Assembly: GCF_000255705.1 (NCBI RefSeq) | Contig: NZ_JH636448.1 | Location: forward strand, 256,489-320,488 | Length of the DNA: 64,000 nt | Direction: 5' to 3' | Source of the DNA: Zavarzinella formosa DSM 19928 | GTDB lineage: Bacteria > Planctomycetota > Planctomycetia > Gemmatales > Gemmataceae | Shown here: piece after piece, positions 35,436 through 43,085 of the stretch | Layout of the letters: every line of letters begins with the position of its first letter | Position numbering within the stretch: position 1 is the first letter of the stretch | Program-made: the position numbers and the translations under genes | Notes under the pieces: generated by a model | Databases searched by the model: none | What the model was told of the DNA's origin: nothing | What the model saw: the letters and a program-made list of their open reading frames with translations, nothing else

Positions 35436-36115
35436 TGATTCGTTACCACCGAGACCTAACACAGGGTTCGCCCGAATGGCACGCGATCCGTTGCGGCCTG
35501 CTGACGGCGAGCGAGATGAAAAACATCATCACGCCATCCACGCTGAAGTATGCGAACAACGAGAAATCACGTTCGCACATGCACGAACTGGCGGCGCAAC
35601 GGATCAACAAATTCGTTGAGCAAGCCTTCGTCAACGACGATATGCAACGCGGCAAGGATGACGAGTTTTACGCACGACAGGCATACTCGGAACACTATGA
35701 GCCTGTCGAGGAAGTGGGGTTCGTCACGAACGACGAATTTGGTTTCACACTCGGCTACTCTCCTGACGGGCTTGTCGGCAAAGACGGCGCGATCGAGGTT
35801 AAGAGCCGCAAGCAAAAGTACCAGCTTGAAACGACGCTCTCCGGGATCGTTCCCGAGGAGTACATGATTCAGATTCAGACGGGCTTGCTCGTCACGCGCC
35901 GGAAATGGTGCGACTTCATTAGCTTTTGCGGCGGCACTTACATGATCGTTATTCGCGTGCCGGCAAAGGAAGAAATGCAGCGGGCCATCATCACGGCGGC
36001 GAAGGCCTTTCATGTGCAACTCGGGATGCTCATGGACAAATACCAAGGGTGGAAAGAGGACCAGCAAACGGTGCTGATTCCGACCGAACGCCGGGCAACG
36101 GAGATTTTCGTATGA
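35435..36115 (+). CDS. YqaJ-type phage recombination exonuclease
   Basis: This 226-residue protein belongs to the YqaJ/lambda-exonuclease group of PD-(D/E)XK nucleases, which resect dsDNA 5' to 3' for single-strand annealing. The start GSPEWHAIRCGLLTASE is the family's conserved substrate-entry motif. D111 (LGYSPDGLVG) and E121-x-K123 (AIEVKS) are the metal-binding catalytic residues, and EYMIQIQTGLLVT supplies the conserved Gln segment. It overlaps the next gene by 4 nt. Its partner would be an annealing or SSB-like protein. Confidence 0.85.
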   Translation: MIRYHRDLTQGSPEWHAIRCGLLTASEMKNIITPSTLKYANNEKSRSHMHELAAQRINKFVEQAFVNDDMQRGKDDEFYARQAYSEHYEPVEEVGFVTNDEFGFTLGYSPDGLVGKDGAIEVKSRKQKYQLETTLSGIVPEEYMIQIQTGLLVTRRKWCDFISFCGGTYMIVIRVPAKEEMQRAIITAAKAFHVQLGMLMDKYQGWKEDQQTVLIPTERRATEIFV

Positions 36116-36693
36116 GCGACATGCTCAAAGCAATAGTGCCGAAAAGTGACCAGCTAAACGCCGACTCGCTCGCGGGCGGCCGAACAAAAACGATCACGGT
36201 GACAAAGGTCATCGTGAAGCAAGGCGAGCAGCCCGTCACGCTGCATTACGAGGACGACAACGGACGGCCGTTCAAGCCTTGCAAATCCATGTGCCGCGTG
36301 CTGGTCGAGCTATGGGGAGCGGACGGCAACAAATATGCCGGGCGATCCATGACGCTCTATTGCGATCCGACCGTGAGATTTGGAACTCAAGAAGTAGGGG
36401 GGATTCGCATCTCCCACATGAGCCATATCGAGAGGGCGGAGACGATTCTTCTCACGGTGACAAAGGGAGTCAAAAAGCCCTTCACCGTTCAGCCTCTTGT
36501 GATGGGGCCAACGCTCGCGGAAACGATTGCCGAGATCGAAAAGGCGGCAACCTTGGACGCACTGAAAGCAGTGGTAACCAAGGCCGGCAAAGCGTTCGCG
36601 GACGACGAATCACGGGCGGCAATCACGGTCGCAAAGGACAAGCGGAAAGCGGAACTGACACCCAAAACTGACGACGAAGGGACCAAATCATAA
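36112..36693 (+). CDS. Recombination partner protein (putative ssDNA-binding)
   Basis: This 193-residue protein starts with ATGA coupling to the exonuclease gene. It contains the pattern KTITVTKVIVKQGEQPVTLH, then CRVLVELWGADGNKYAGR, then FGTQEVGGIRISHMSHIE, which recurs in phages next to YqaJ or RecT-like genes. The beta-rich core suggests an OB-fold-like ssDNA-binding protein; that is inference. The C-terminal 60 residues are helical and lysine-rich. It overlaps the following ATPase gene at TAATG. Confidence 0.6.
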   Translation: MSDMLKAIVPKSDQLNADSLAGGRTKTITVTKVIVKQGEQPVTLHYEDDNGRPFKPCKSMCRVLVELWGADGNKYAGRSMTLYCDPTVRFGTQEVGGIRISHMSHIERAETILLTVTKGVKKPFTVQPLVMGPTLAETIAEIEKAATLDALKAVVTKAGKAFADDESRAAITVAKDKRKAELTPKTDDEGTKS

Positions 36694-38279
36694 TGGCCAG
36701 AACAATGAAGAAAACGCCTCCCGCAATCGAGGAGGCCGCACAACAGGTGAAGGCAATCACCATCGTGAACGCCGGTCCGATTGAGCATCTGAACATCCCC
36801 ATTCCCTCGGCGGGCGTAGTGGTTCTCCGGGGCAACAACGGATGCGGGAAATCGACCGCCATCAAAACGGCTGAGTCGATCCTTAACGGTGGCAACGCTC
36901 CCGGTGTGACGCTCAAAGACGGATCGTTGAAAGGGCATGCGGAAGGGTTGGGAGTGCGGATCAACTTCGCCCGTTCTCGCAACACGCGGACGGGCGAGCT
37001 TGAAGCGGTCAAGGTGGAACACAGCATCGACTTGGCCGGGTTCATCGATCCGGGCATCAGCTCGCCGGAAGCCGCCGACCGGGCACGCATCAAGAGCCTT
37101 GCGAATCTCGCGGGAGTGAAAGCGGACCTGAAGCTGTTCGACGTGCTTCACGTCGGCGATGACGCCCCGCTCGACTCTCACCAATTCGAGACGATGTTTC
37201 CCGAAGGTGGATCGTCGAGTTGGGATCTCATCGAGATGGCGGCACAAGTAAAACGCCGTGCCGAGAACAAGGCCCGTGAGTTTGAGGAAAGCGCCAAGAA
37301 ACACAAAACGGAGGAGGAAACTTACCGAAGCCAGGCTGGCGAAGTCCCCGCCGATATCACCGAAATCCCATCCATGGAATCGCTTCATGAATCCGTCTCC
37401 AATGCCATCCGGCACGAAGACGCTATTCATGCCAAGATTGCATCCTGCGAACGCGAGGCGGCGAAACTCGATCATGCAAGAAAAGGATTGGCCGAGCTTC
37501 CCGAGTCCTCTGTTTTGAAACTCGAAGGCGAGGTTAATTTTGCACAAGAGCAATTGAACACTCGGAAGGCCGTCACGGAAGATTTGAACGCCAAACTGGA
37601 CGAGCTTCAAAAGAGGATAAAGGAATCTTGCGAAGAAGAACGCTTCACACGCTCGGCGCTCCACGCGAAACGTGCCGAGCTTGCTTCGGCCGTCAGTATT
37701 GATGCCACGCGGAAGACATTAGAGGATTTCATCGCTTCCAGCTTCGAGGAGCCTCCGACAGCGGCCGAGGTCAACGACGCTGCAAACGCCGTGGCTGACG
37801 CTCGCCTCGGCGTCGAGCGAGCGACCGCCATTCGCCGTTCATTGCAATGTCTCGCCAAAGCCGATAACGCGAAGTTGAGGTTTGGCTATCAGGCCAGCGT
37901 TGCGGCCGAATACCGGGCGGCGGCTGCCATGGTCGAGGACATCGTTACGAACGCCATCCACGCGGACGGGCTGAAAATCATTGACGGCCGATTGACGACC
38001 AAGACAGAGCGGGGCCAGGTGTATTTTGCCGACCTTTCCCACGGCGAACGCACACGCATCGCCATGATGCTCGGGCTTGCCAGAGTCGGGACGGGCGGGC
38101 TGCTTGTGTTGCCCCAAGAGTATTGGGAGGGCTTGGACGGGATTGCTCGCAAGTCGGTGGACGCCATCGCCCGGCAGATCGGCGTTGTCGTCCTCACGGC
38201 CAAGGCTTCGGATGCGGTTGAGCCTGAGCCCATCCATGCTGAAGTTTACTGCGGAAACCCGATGGAGAGCGTGAAGTAA
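36693..38279 (+). CDS. SMC/Rad50-like ATPase of the recombination module
   Basis: This 528-residue protein has an ABC-type ATPase head split by a coiled coil. Walker A is GNNGCGKST (48-56), and the middle (about 185-330) is predicted coiled coil rich in Glu/Lys. The C-terminal half carries the signature DLSHGERTRIAMMLG and a Walker B-like LLVLPQEYWEGLD in which the usual acidic pair is not canonical. Such phage Rad50/SbcC-like proteins process DNA ends with a nuclease. Here the YqaJ exonuclease two genes upstream is the likely partner. It overlaps its neighbours at both ends. Confidence 0.75.
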   Translation: MARTMKKTPPAIEEAAQQVKAITIVNAGPIEHLNIPIPSAGVVVLRGNNGCGKSTAIKTAESILNGGNAPGVTLKDGSLKGHAEGLGVRINFARSRNTRTGELEAVKVEHSIDLAGFIDPGISSPEAADRARIKSLANLAGVKADLKLFDVLHVGDDAPLDSHQFETMFPEGGSSSWDLIEMAAQVKRRAENKAREFEESAKKHKTEEETYRSQAGEVPADITEIPSMESLHESVSNAIRHEDAIHAKIASCEREAAKLDHARKGLAELPESSVLKLEGEVNFAQEQLNTRKAVTEDLNAKLDELQKRIKESCEEERFTRSALHAKRAELASAVSIDATRKTLEDFIASSFEEPPTAAEVNDAANAVADARLGVERATAIRRSLQCLAKADNAKLRFGYQASVAAEYRAAAAMVEDIVTNAIHADGLKIIDGRLTTKTERGQVYFADLSHGERTRIAMMLGLARVGTGGLLVLPQEYWEGLDGIARKSVDAIARQIGVVVLTAKASDAVEPEPIHAEVYCGNPMESVK

Positions 38280-38479
38280 TGTTCAACTCAGATCAACGCG
38301 ACCATATGCGTTATTTGGCCAGTCTTCCCACCGATGCCAAATGCAAATGTGGCTGGAACCTGAAGGGTGATTGCAGCAATTGCCCCCCTGAAGTCGAGAC
38401 CCAGAAGGCAGGCGAACCCGAACCCGGCCACTTGTTCGGCGACCTTGCCCAACCAAACACGAACGCCCTGAAAGGATGA
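38279..38479 (+). CDS. Small zinc-binding-like protein
   Basis: This 66-residue protein has four cysteines arranged KCKCGWNLKGDCSNC, likely a small zinc finger. The rest is polar and Pro-rich. It starts at the TAATG junction with the ATPase gene. A role in DNA or protein binding within the recombination module is possible but unproven. Confidence 0.5.
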   Translation: MFNSDQRDHMRYLASLPTDAKCKCGWNLKGDCSNCPPEVETQKAGEPEPGHLFGDLAQPNTNALKG

Positions 38480-38481
38480 CC

Positions 38482-38838
38482 ATGAGCAGCGTCGAAATGA
38501 TTAAGGCAGCCGCCCATCGGGTCCGAACCGGCGACTACAGCGGCATTCAAGGCATCAATGACAGATCGCTCATGCCCGGCATCGATCTGCGATTGCTTGC
38601 CCTGGCATGGCTTGCCGATCATCCCGCCGACGATGACGAGCCCGCGACATCCGAATGGCTTCAAGCCGTCGGACTCGTCTCGGAAGGCGGCGAATCTGTT
38701 GACATCGAAGCGGCCCTGCAACGCTTCTTCGCACGACCGGAAGAGGCAAAGGACGGAGACCCGATCAATCGCACGCGGGGCGAACTTCGGCGGCTGATGA
38801 AGGCCCTGAGCATCCCGATTAAGGAGTCTGCGAAGTAA
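38482..38838 (+). CDS. Prophage protein of unknown function
   Basis: This protein of about 118 residues has helical segments (SVEMIKAAAHRVRTGDYSG, LRLLALAWLADHP). The ATG at 38482 is best placed after AAAGGA; an ATG two codons earlier is also open. Its stop overlaps the start of the DUF5131 gene (TAATG). No family is recognised. Confidence 0.5.
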   Translation: MSSVEMIKAAAHRVRTGDYSGIQGINDRSLMPGIDLRLLALAWLADHPADDDEPATSEWLQAVGLVSEGGESVDIEAALQRFFARPEEAKDGDPINRTRGELRRLMKALSIPIKESAK

Positions 38839-40076
38839 TGGAAAACTCAAAGATCCAATGGACGGACCACACGTTCAATCCGTGGCGAGGTTGCACAAAA
38901 GTGTCGGCCGGTTGTGCCAACTGTTACGCCGAGTCGATGAGCGGCATCAACCCGAAAGTCTTGGGCCAATGGGGACCGAACGGCACGCGGGTTGTGGCCA
39001 GCGAGGCCAAGTGGGTCGAGCCGTTGAAGTGGAATCGCCAGGCACAACAGGCATTGATTGACGCCAGCGATCACAATCATCGTTTCTGCGGGGACGCTGG
39101 TTTTGTCGAAGAAGTGGCAGAGCGACCCCGCGTATTTTGTGCGTCGTTGGGCGACGTGTTTGAGAGTTGGAACGGTCCGATGAAGGATTCCAAAGAGAGA
39201 TATCTTGCGAAGCGGGGAGACGCTTTTGTCCCCTCTGAACTGAAGATCGGCCGGGATATCGTGACGATGGCTCATGCCCGGTTTCGTTTGCTTGATTTGA
39301 TCCGTCGAACGCCTCATCTTGATTGGTTGCTCCTCACAAAACGACCGGAGAATTTCGGCTTGGCGATGTCCTGCATCCGCACGGTGTTCGATGCAAACCA
39401 CGATGAGACTCTTATTTGGGCGGCGAATTGGGCTGCGGGAATTGATGTTCCGTCCAATGTGTGGATCGGCACATCGGTCGAGAACCAGAAGGCGGCCGAC
39501 GAACGCATTCCGCACTTGCTCAAGATTCCGGCGGCTGTCCGGTTCCTGTCCTGCGAGCCGCTTCTTGGGCCAGTTGATCTGTCGAGATGGCTGCTCATCA
39601 AATGGCAGTGTAGCGGATGCCGTGGCTACTTCTCCGGCCAGTGGCTGAAGGTTTGCCCGGACTGCGGAAAGCAAGATCAATGGTCGGGCAGCCATGCCTT
39701 CAATGGTCGCGGACTACCTGCCAGACAGATATTCCCTCGACAAGAAGGCAATGGCATTGATTGGGTCATTGTCGGTGGCGAGTCGGGAGCCGATGCCCGA
39801 CAGTTTCAAATCGGATGGGCCAGCGACATCGTCCGTCAATGCAAGATCGCCAGTGTGGCGCCTTTCGTGAAACAACTCGGCGAGAACGCCTCCACCCGGT
39901 TGTTGACCAACGAACAATGGCCGGGACACACCGGGCCGGATTCGCCGGTTCAATTCTCCGGGGATGGGTTCGGCAACTACACCGTTCTCGGCCTGAAAGA
40001 CAAAAAGGGCGGCGACATCACCGAATGGCCGGAAGACTTAAAGGTCCGCGAATTTCCAATTGCGAAGGGGGCATGA
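38838..40076 (+). CDS. Phage Gp37/Gp68 (DUF5131) radical-SAM-like protein
   Basis: This 412-residue protein matches the phage Gp37/Gp68 family. The start IQWTDHTFNPWRGCTKVSAG is followed by CANCYAE, giving a three-cysteine cluster C19-x6-C26-x2-C29 that should bind a 4Fe-4S cluster and SAM. Later family blocks are LLLTKRPENF, NVWIGTSVENQ and IDWVIVGGESG. An insertion of about 25 residues (CSGCRGYFSG and CPDCGK) forms a separate zinc ribbon not essential to the fold. The biochemical role of the family is not established; nucleic acid modification or repair has been suggested by its fold. It sits between recombination and replication modules. Confidence 0.8.
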   Translation: MENSKIQWTDHTFNPWRGCTKVSAGCANCYAESMSGINPKVLGQWGPNGTRVVASEAKWVEPLKWNRQAQQALIDASDHNHRFCGDAGFVEEVAERPRVFCASLGDVFESWNGPMKDSKERYLAKRGDAFVPSELKIGRDIVTMAHARFRLLDLIRRTPHLDWLLLTKRPENFGLAMSCIRTVFDANHDETLIWAANWAAGIDVPSNVWIGTSVENQKAADERIPHLLKIPAAVRFLSCEPLLGPVDLSRWLLIKWQCSGCRGYFSGQWLKVCPDCGKQDQWSGSHAFNGRGLPARQIFPRQEGNGIDWVIVGGESGADARQFQIGWASDIVRQCKIASVAPFVKQLGENASTRLLTNEQWPGHTGPDSPVQFSGDGFGNYTVLGLKDKKGGDITEWPEDLKVREFPIAKGA

Positions 40077-40077
40077 C

Positions 40078-40377
40078 ATGCGGCAACGATTCGCCAACCC
40101 CGCCCCTTTCGAGCTGCTGAGCGGCCAGTATCACGCACTGGCCCGAGGCTACCCCGCGACGTCGGGCAACGTGATTGTGCAGGCAAGAGCGGCAAAACCC
40201 GTCGGCACACTGGCTGACGGCGTCGAACAAATGGCCGTGTTGATGGAGTGGCTGAAGTCCGAGGCTGACATGCCCCGCGACGACATGAACGTAACGGATG
40301 TGCTGGCCATGCTCGCCGAACTGTCGGCGGTGGCACGACGGACGGCCGAGGATTTGAACCTGATCGGGAGGGCGTGA
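40078..40377 (+). CDS. Small prophage protein of unknown function
   Basis: This 99-residue protein is helical in its second half (DVLAMLAELSAVARRTAEDL). It starts one base after the DUF5131 stop, with GGGGG upstream. It overlaps the next gene at GTGA. No family is recognised. Confidence 0.5.
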   Translation: MRQRFANPAPFELLSGQYHALARGYPATSGNVIVQARAAKPVGTLADGVEQMAVLMEWLKSEADMPRDDMNVTDVLAMLAELSAVARRTAEDLNLIGRA

Positions 40378-40592
40378 AGATGCGTATGAGCTTGGAAGAT
40401 ATCAGTTTGCTGGCCGGGGCCGAAAGACAGGCGCACGAGGTCGTTGAAGCCACAAGGCCGGGAGCGAAATTCAACGTGATCGCAGGACGGAAAGCGGCCG
40501 CCAATCTCTCGTCAAGAGCCAAATGGCTCCTGAATGCAATCAGGGATTTCCGCAAGGCAGCCGAAGAAGCCGCCGCTTCTGAGAGGGCGTAA
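40374..40592 (+). CDS. Small helical prophage protein
   Basis: This protein of about 72 residues starts at GTG 40374 coupled to the previous gene (or at ATG 40380). It is almost entirely helical and charged (SSRAKWLLNAIRDFRKAAEE). No family is recognised. It precedes the DUF1737-like gene by 2 nt. Confidence 0.45.
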   Translation: MKMRMSLEDISLLAGAERQAHEVVEATRPGAKFNVIAGRKAAANLSSRAKWLLNAIRDFRKAAEEAAASERA

Positions 40593-40594
40593 AC

Positions 40595-40789
40595 ATGGAG
40601 CGAGCAATCACCAACTACCGCGTCGTCGAAGAATGCGAGCCCGGAAAGCTGGCCGCAAAAGTGAACGAGAATTTGGCCGAAGGATGGCAACCGCTCGGGC
40701 CGGCATTGCCCTGCACGAACCAGCCGGAATGCACGGCGCCCATTGTGTACGTTCAGACCCTTGTGAAGTACGGGCCGTTGCCCGCGTGA
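40595..40789 (+). CDS. DUF1737-like protein
   Basis: This 64-residue protein fits the DUF1737 pattern: ITNYRVVEECEPGKLAAKVN, then ENLAEGWQPLG, then IVYVQTLVKY. Proteins of this family are small phage or bacterial proteins of unknown function. It is the last gene before the iteron-bearing region at 40790-41047. Confidence 0.6.
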   Translation: MERAITNYRVVEECEPGKLAAKVNENLAEGWQPLGPALPCTNQPECTAPIVYVQTLVKYGPLPA

Positions 40790-40795
40790 AACCCG

Positions 40796-40869
40796 AACGT
40801 CCCGAGTCTCCCGAACGTCTCGTTTAACCCCAAACGTCTCGTTTCTCCCGATATGCCTCAAACGTCTCG
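40796..40869. repeat. Second set of AACGTCTCG iterons
   Basis: Four copies of the 9-mer start at 40796 (AACGTCCCG), 40814, 40833 and 40861 (all AACGTCTCG), spaced 18, 19 and 28 bases. The last copy lies in a longer block GCCTCAAACGTCTCGC also present at 33381. They precede the HTH gene at 41048 and the replication genes. They could be regulator sites or part of a replication origin. The rest of 40870-41047 has no recognised feature. Confidence 0.75.
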
Positions 40870-41047
40870 CTTTGCCCGCATTTGTGGGCAAACACGGGTA
40901 TTTTGCGGACTTGTCGGAAGCTTGATGGTTCTGTTGTTCCGTATGGCCGGGGAGTGGTTGAAGATATTTTTCCATAATTCTTGTCAGATTTCTCACACGG
41001 GACGCATGCGAAGGTCGGTGTGCGTTTGCCCCAATATCGGAGTTCAC

Positions 41048-41293
41048 ATGGAAAGCACAGAGACGGCCAAAGAGCAAAAAACGCTCTATCGAATCCCGGA
41101 CATCGCCAGGCTTCTTGACCTGAGCGAGATCCAGATTCGCAGTCAGGCCAACGCCGGTTTGATTCCGGGAATGATCCGAGTCCGCGCCCGTGGAGCGATT
41201 CGCTTCAAGAGGGCCATTGTGGACAAGTGGTATGAGGACGGTTGCCCTCAGGTGAAGGCCGAGGCGAAGACGCAAGAGGGCGACGGCCAATGA
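41048..41293 (+). CDS. Excisionase/MerR-like HTH protein
   Basis: This 81-residue protein carries a winged helix-turn-helix (YRIPDIARLLDLSEIQIRSQ, NAGLIPGMIRVRARGAIRF, DKWYEDG) like small excisionases. It lies downstream of the second iteron set and just before the replication genes. Together with the protein at 33454 it gives the phage two excisionase-like proteins, each with upstream AACGTCTCG repeats, so cross-regulation is plausible. Confidence 0.6.
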   Translation: MESTETAKEQKTLYRIPDIARLLDLSEIQIRSQANAGLIPGMIRVRARGAIRFKRAIVDKWYEDGCPQVKAEAKTQEGDGQ

Positions 41294-41368
41294 CTGGCCT
41301 GCCAAAGGATTTCAATCGCCGCAAGGAAGCGTCCCAAGGGCATCAACTGACAACAAGGCCGATTCGTG

Positions 41369-42412
41369 ATGGTTGCCGAATCAAGTAAATACCCGAAACG
41401 TCGGCCTTTCTTCGCCATGAAGTTCAACAGACTGATGGCCAAGGTTTGCTTGGCCAACCAGATAGGCCCCGAAGGTTGCTGGCTTTTGTCGGTTGTTGCC
41501 TCAACAGAAGATGCAAAAAGCTATCGATCTCCCGTGACGTTCTTCAACGAGCAATTGATGCCACTTATTGGGGTCAACGTCGATGCCTTGGCTCGCATAA
41601 GGGCCAAGGCTGTTAATGCAGGTTGGCTTCAGTATCAACCGGGCAAACGAGGAGTGGCGGGAGTCTATTGGGTCACTATTCCGGCCGAGTTCAATGACAT
41701 GGATGATTGTCCATCGGACGAGAATCCGACCGAATATGAGAATGTTATTGACCGAGCTTTCCTACGCGAAATCAAGGGGGAAAGTGCGGAGGAAAGCGAG
41801 AGGAAAGCGAGAGGAAAGTGCGGAGGAAAGCGAGAGGAGAGTGCCGAACCTTCTTCCTTGCCTTTATCTGATCCTTTGCCTGAAGAAGAGAAAAAAGGAG
41901 CGGGCGAGGCCGCTTGTTCCATTCCAGCAATGACGGTGACGATTTATGAGCCGGAACCAAGGCCCGCCGAATTGCCGCCATCGCCGAAACGAAAGGAGCC
42001 ATATGACCCGAAAGCCGAGCAGCTCCCCTTCCCGTCGGAGCGGTTCAAACTGGCTTGGTCCGAATGGGTCGATTATCGGCGCGAGGCAAGAAAGCCCATC
42101 ACGCCAACGTCCGCACGGAAGCAACTCACGGAACTTGCGAAATTCAGCGAAGAGGCCTCGGTCGATGCAATCTCGAAATCCATTGCCAGCGGATGGGCCG
42201 GAATCTTCCCAAGACAAGCTTCAGGTTCTCATGGATCGGCTGCTGGCTCACGCGGAAGCCCAACGTTCGGACCTGAGCAACTCGCAAAAGCAATCCCCGC
42301 CGGAAAGTACCGGCGACCTGCCGAGCGGGAAGATTTACCCGGATCTGAAAGCGGGGCTTCATTGTTTGGCGATGGCCAAATCCCCGACGCCCAAGGTGAT
42401 GGCGAACGTTGA
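41369..42412 (+). CDS. Putative replication initiation/replisome organizer protein
   Basis: This 347-residue protein begins with a winged-helix-like domain (FNRLMAKVCLANQIGPEGCW, then LIGVNVDALARIRAKAVNAG, WLQYQPGKRGVAGVYWV) as in phage replisome organizers. An E/K-rich low-complexity linker (about 128-175) follows, then a helical C-terminal domain (FKLAWSEWVDYRREARKPIT) that resembles DnaD/DnaT-type helicase-loading regions. It is followed by a DnaC-like ATPase gene. The linker DNA contains a 24-bp direct repeat in two reading phases. Confidence 0.65.
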   Translation: MVAESSKYPKRRPFFAMKFNRLMAKVCLANQIGPEGCWLLSVVASTEDAKSYRSPVTFFNEQLMPLIGVNVDALARIRAKAVNAGWLQYQPGKRGVAGVYWVTIPAEFNDMDDCPSDENPTEYENVIDRAFLREIKGESAEESERKARGKCGGKREESAEPSSLPLSDPLPEEEKKGAGEAACSIPAMTVTIYEPEPRPAELPPSPKRKEPYDPKAEQLPFPSERFKLAWSEWVDYRREARKPITPTSARKQLTELAKFSEEASVDAISKSIASGWAGIFPRQASGSHGSAAGSRGSPTFGPEQLAKAIPAGKYRRPAEREDLPGSESGASLFGDGQIPDAQGDGER

Positions 42413-43025
42413 GCGAGTTTCACCGGATCGCTGGCCGCACGTGGTTCGCCAGGCGTTGAAAAATTTGACGACAGGCGTTCAGCCTTGGCCGTTTTACCTT
42501 TGGTCTCAGGCCACCGGGACGGGGAAAACTACCGTCGGGCTTGTGATGCTGGATCTTGCAAACGCCCACATTCGTCGGGAATCCGAGGCGTTTAACGATC
42601 CGGACGTTGCGGCTCTGATGCTCGGATTCGTGGATTACGCGAGGCTTCCGCGAATCCTCAAGCGAATCGACTCGGGGCGGGTCGAATGGCGATTTTCGTC
42701 TGACACGGCTTCGGTGACACGGGCGAGCGTGTCGAAACGTCTTCAGACGCTTCCGCTGATCGTGATCGACGACATTTGCGAAGTGTCGAAAACGGGCCGG
42801 TCTTTTGGCGAAGATCATGAGGCCGAACTAAAGGGCATCCTCGACTCACGAGGAAGGCGCCCCCTGATTGCGACGGCGAACCTTTCGCCGTGGTCCGATG
42901 GCAACGGCTTGCCGGAATTGTCTCGCGTCGTAGACGCGAATTCGGCGAGTGATCGCGTTTCGGACCGACTGACGTGCGGCGTGATCGTCGAGATGCCGGG
43001 CGAATCCCGGCGGCGAACGCGATAG
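42399..43025 (+). CDS. DnaC-like helicase loader ATPase
   Basis: This AAA+ protein has Walker A ATGTGKTT (39-46) and Walker B LIVIDDI, with sensor-like IATANLSPW further on, as in DnaC/IstB helicase loaders. It should load the host replicative helicase at the phage origin with the organizer protein. The start is uncertain: ATG 42399 gives 208 residues and a 14-nt overlap. ATG 42372 or 42231 would extend it and increase the overlap with the upstream gene to as much as 182 nt. A late GELSR-like region near the C-terminus fits the arginine finger area. Confidence 0.8.
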   Translation: MANVERVSPDRWPHVVRQALKNLTTGVQPWPFYLWSQATGTGKTTVGLVMLDLANAHIRRESEAFNDPDVAALMLGFVDYARLPRILKRIDSGRVEWRFSSDTASVTRASVSKRLQTLPLIVIDDICEVSKTGRSFGEDHEAELKGILDSRGRRPLIATANLSPWSDGNGLPELSRVVDANSASDRVSDRLTCGVIVEMPGESRRRTR

Positions 43026-43085
43026 GCGAACGAATCAGTATTGATTGATCCGAATTTAACGACCCAAAAACAAGGGCAATCCGAT

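Noticed and set aside
36489..37664. 391-codon minus-strand frame opposite the SMC-like ATPase
   Set aside because: It mirrors a gene with Walker A and signature motifs and overlaps several coupled plus-strand genes. It is an antisense shadow.
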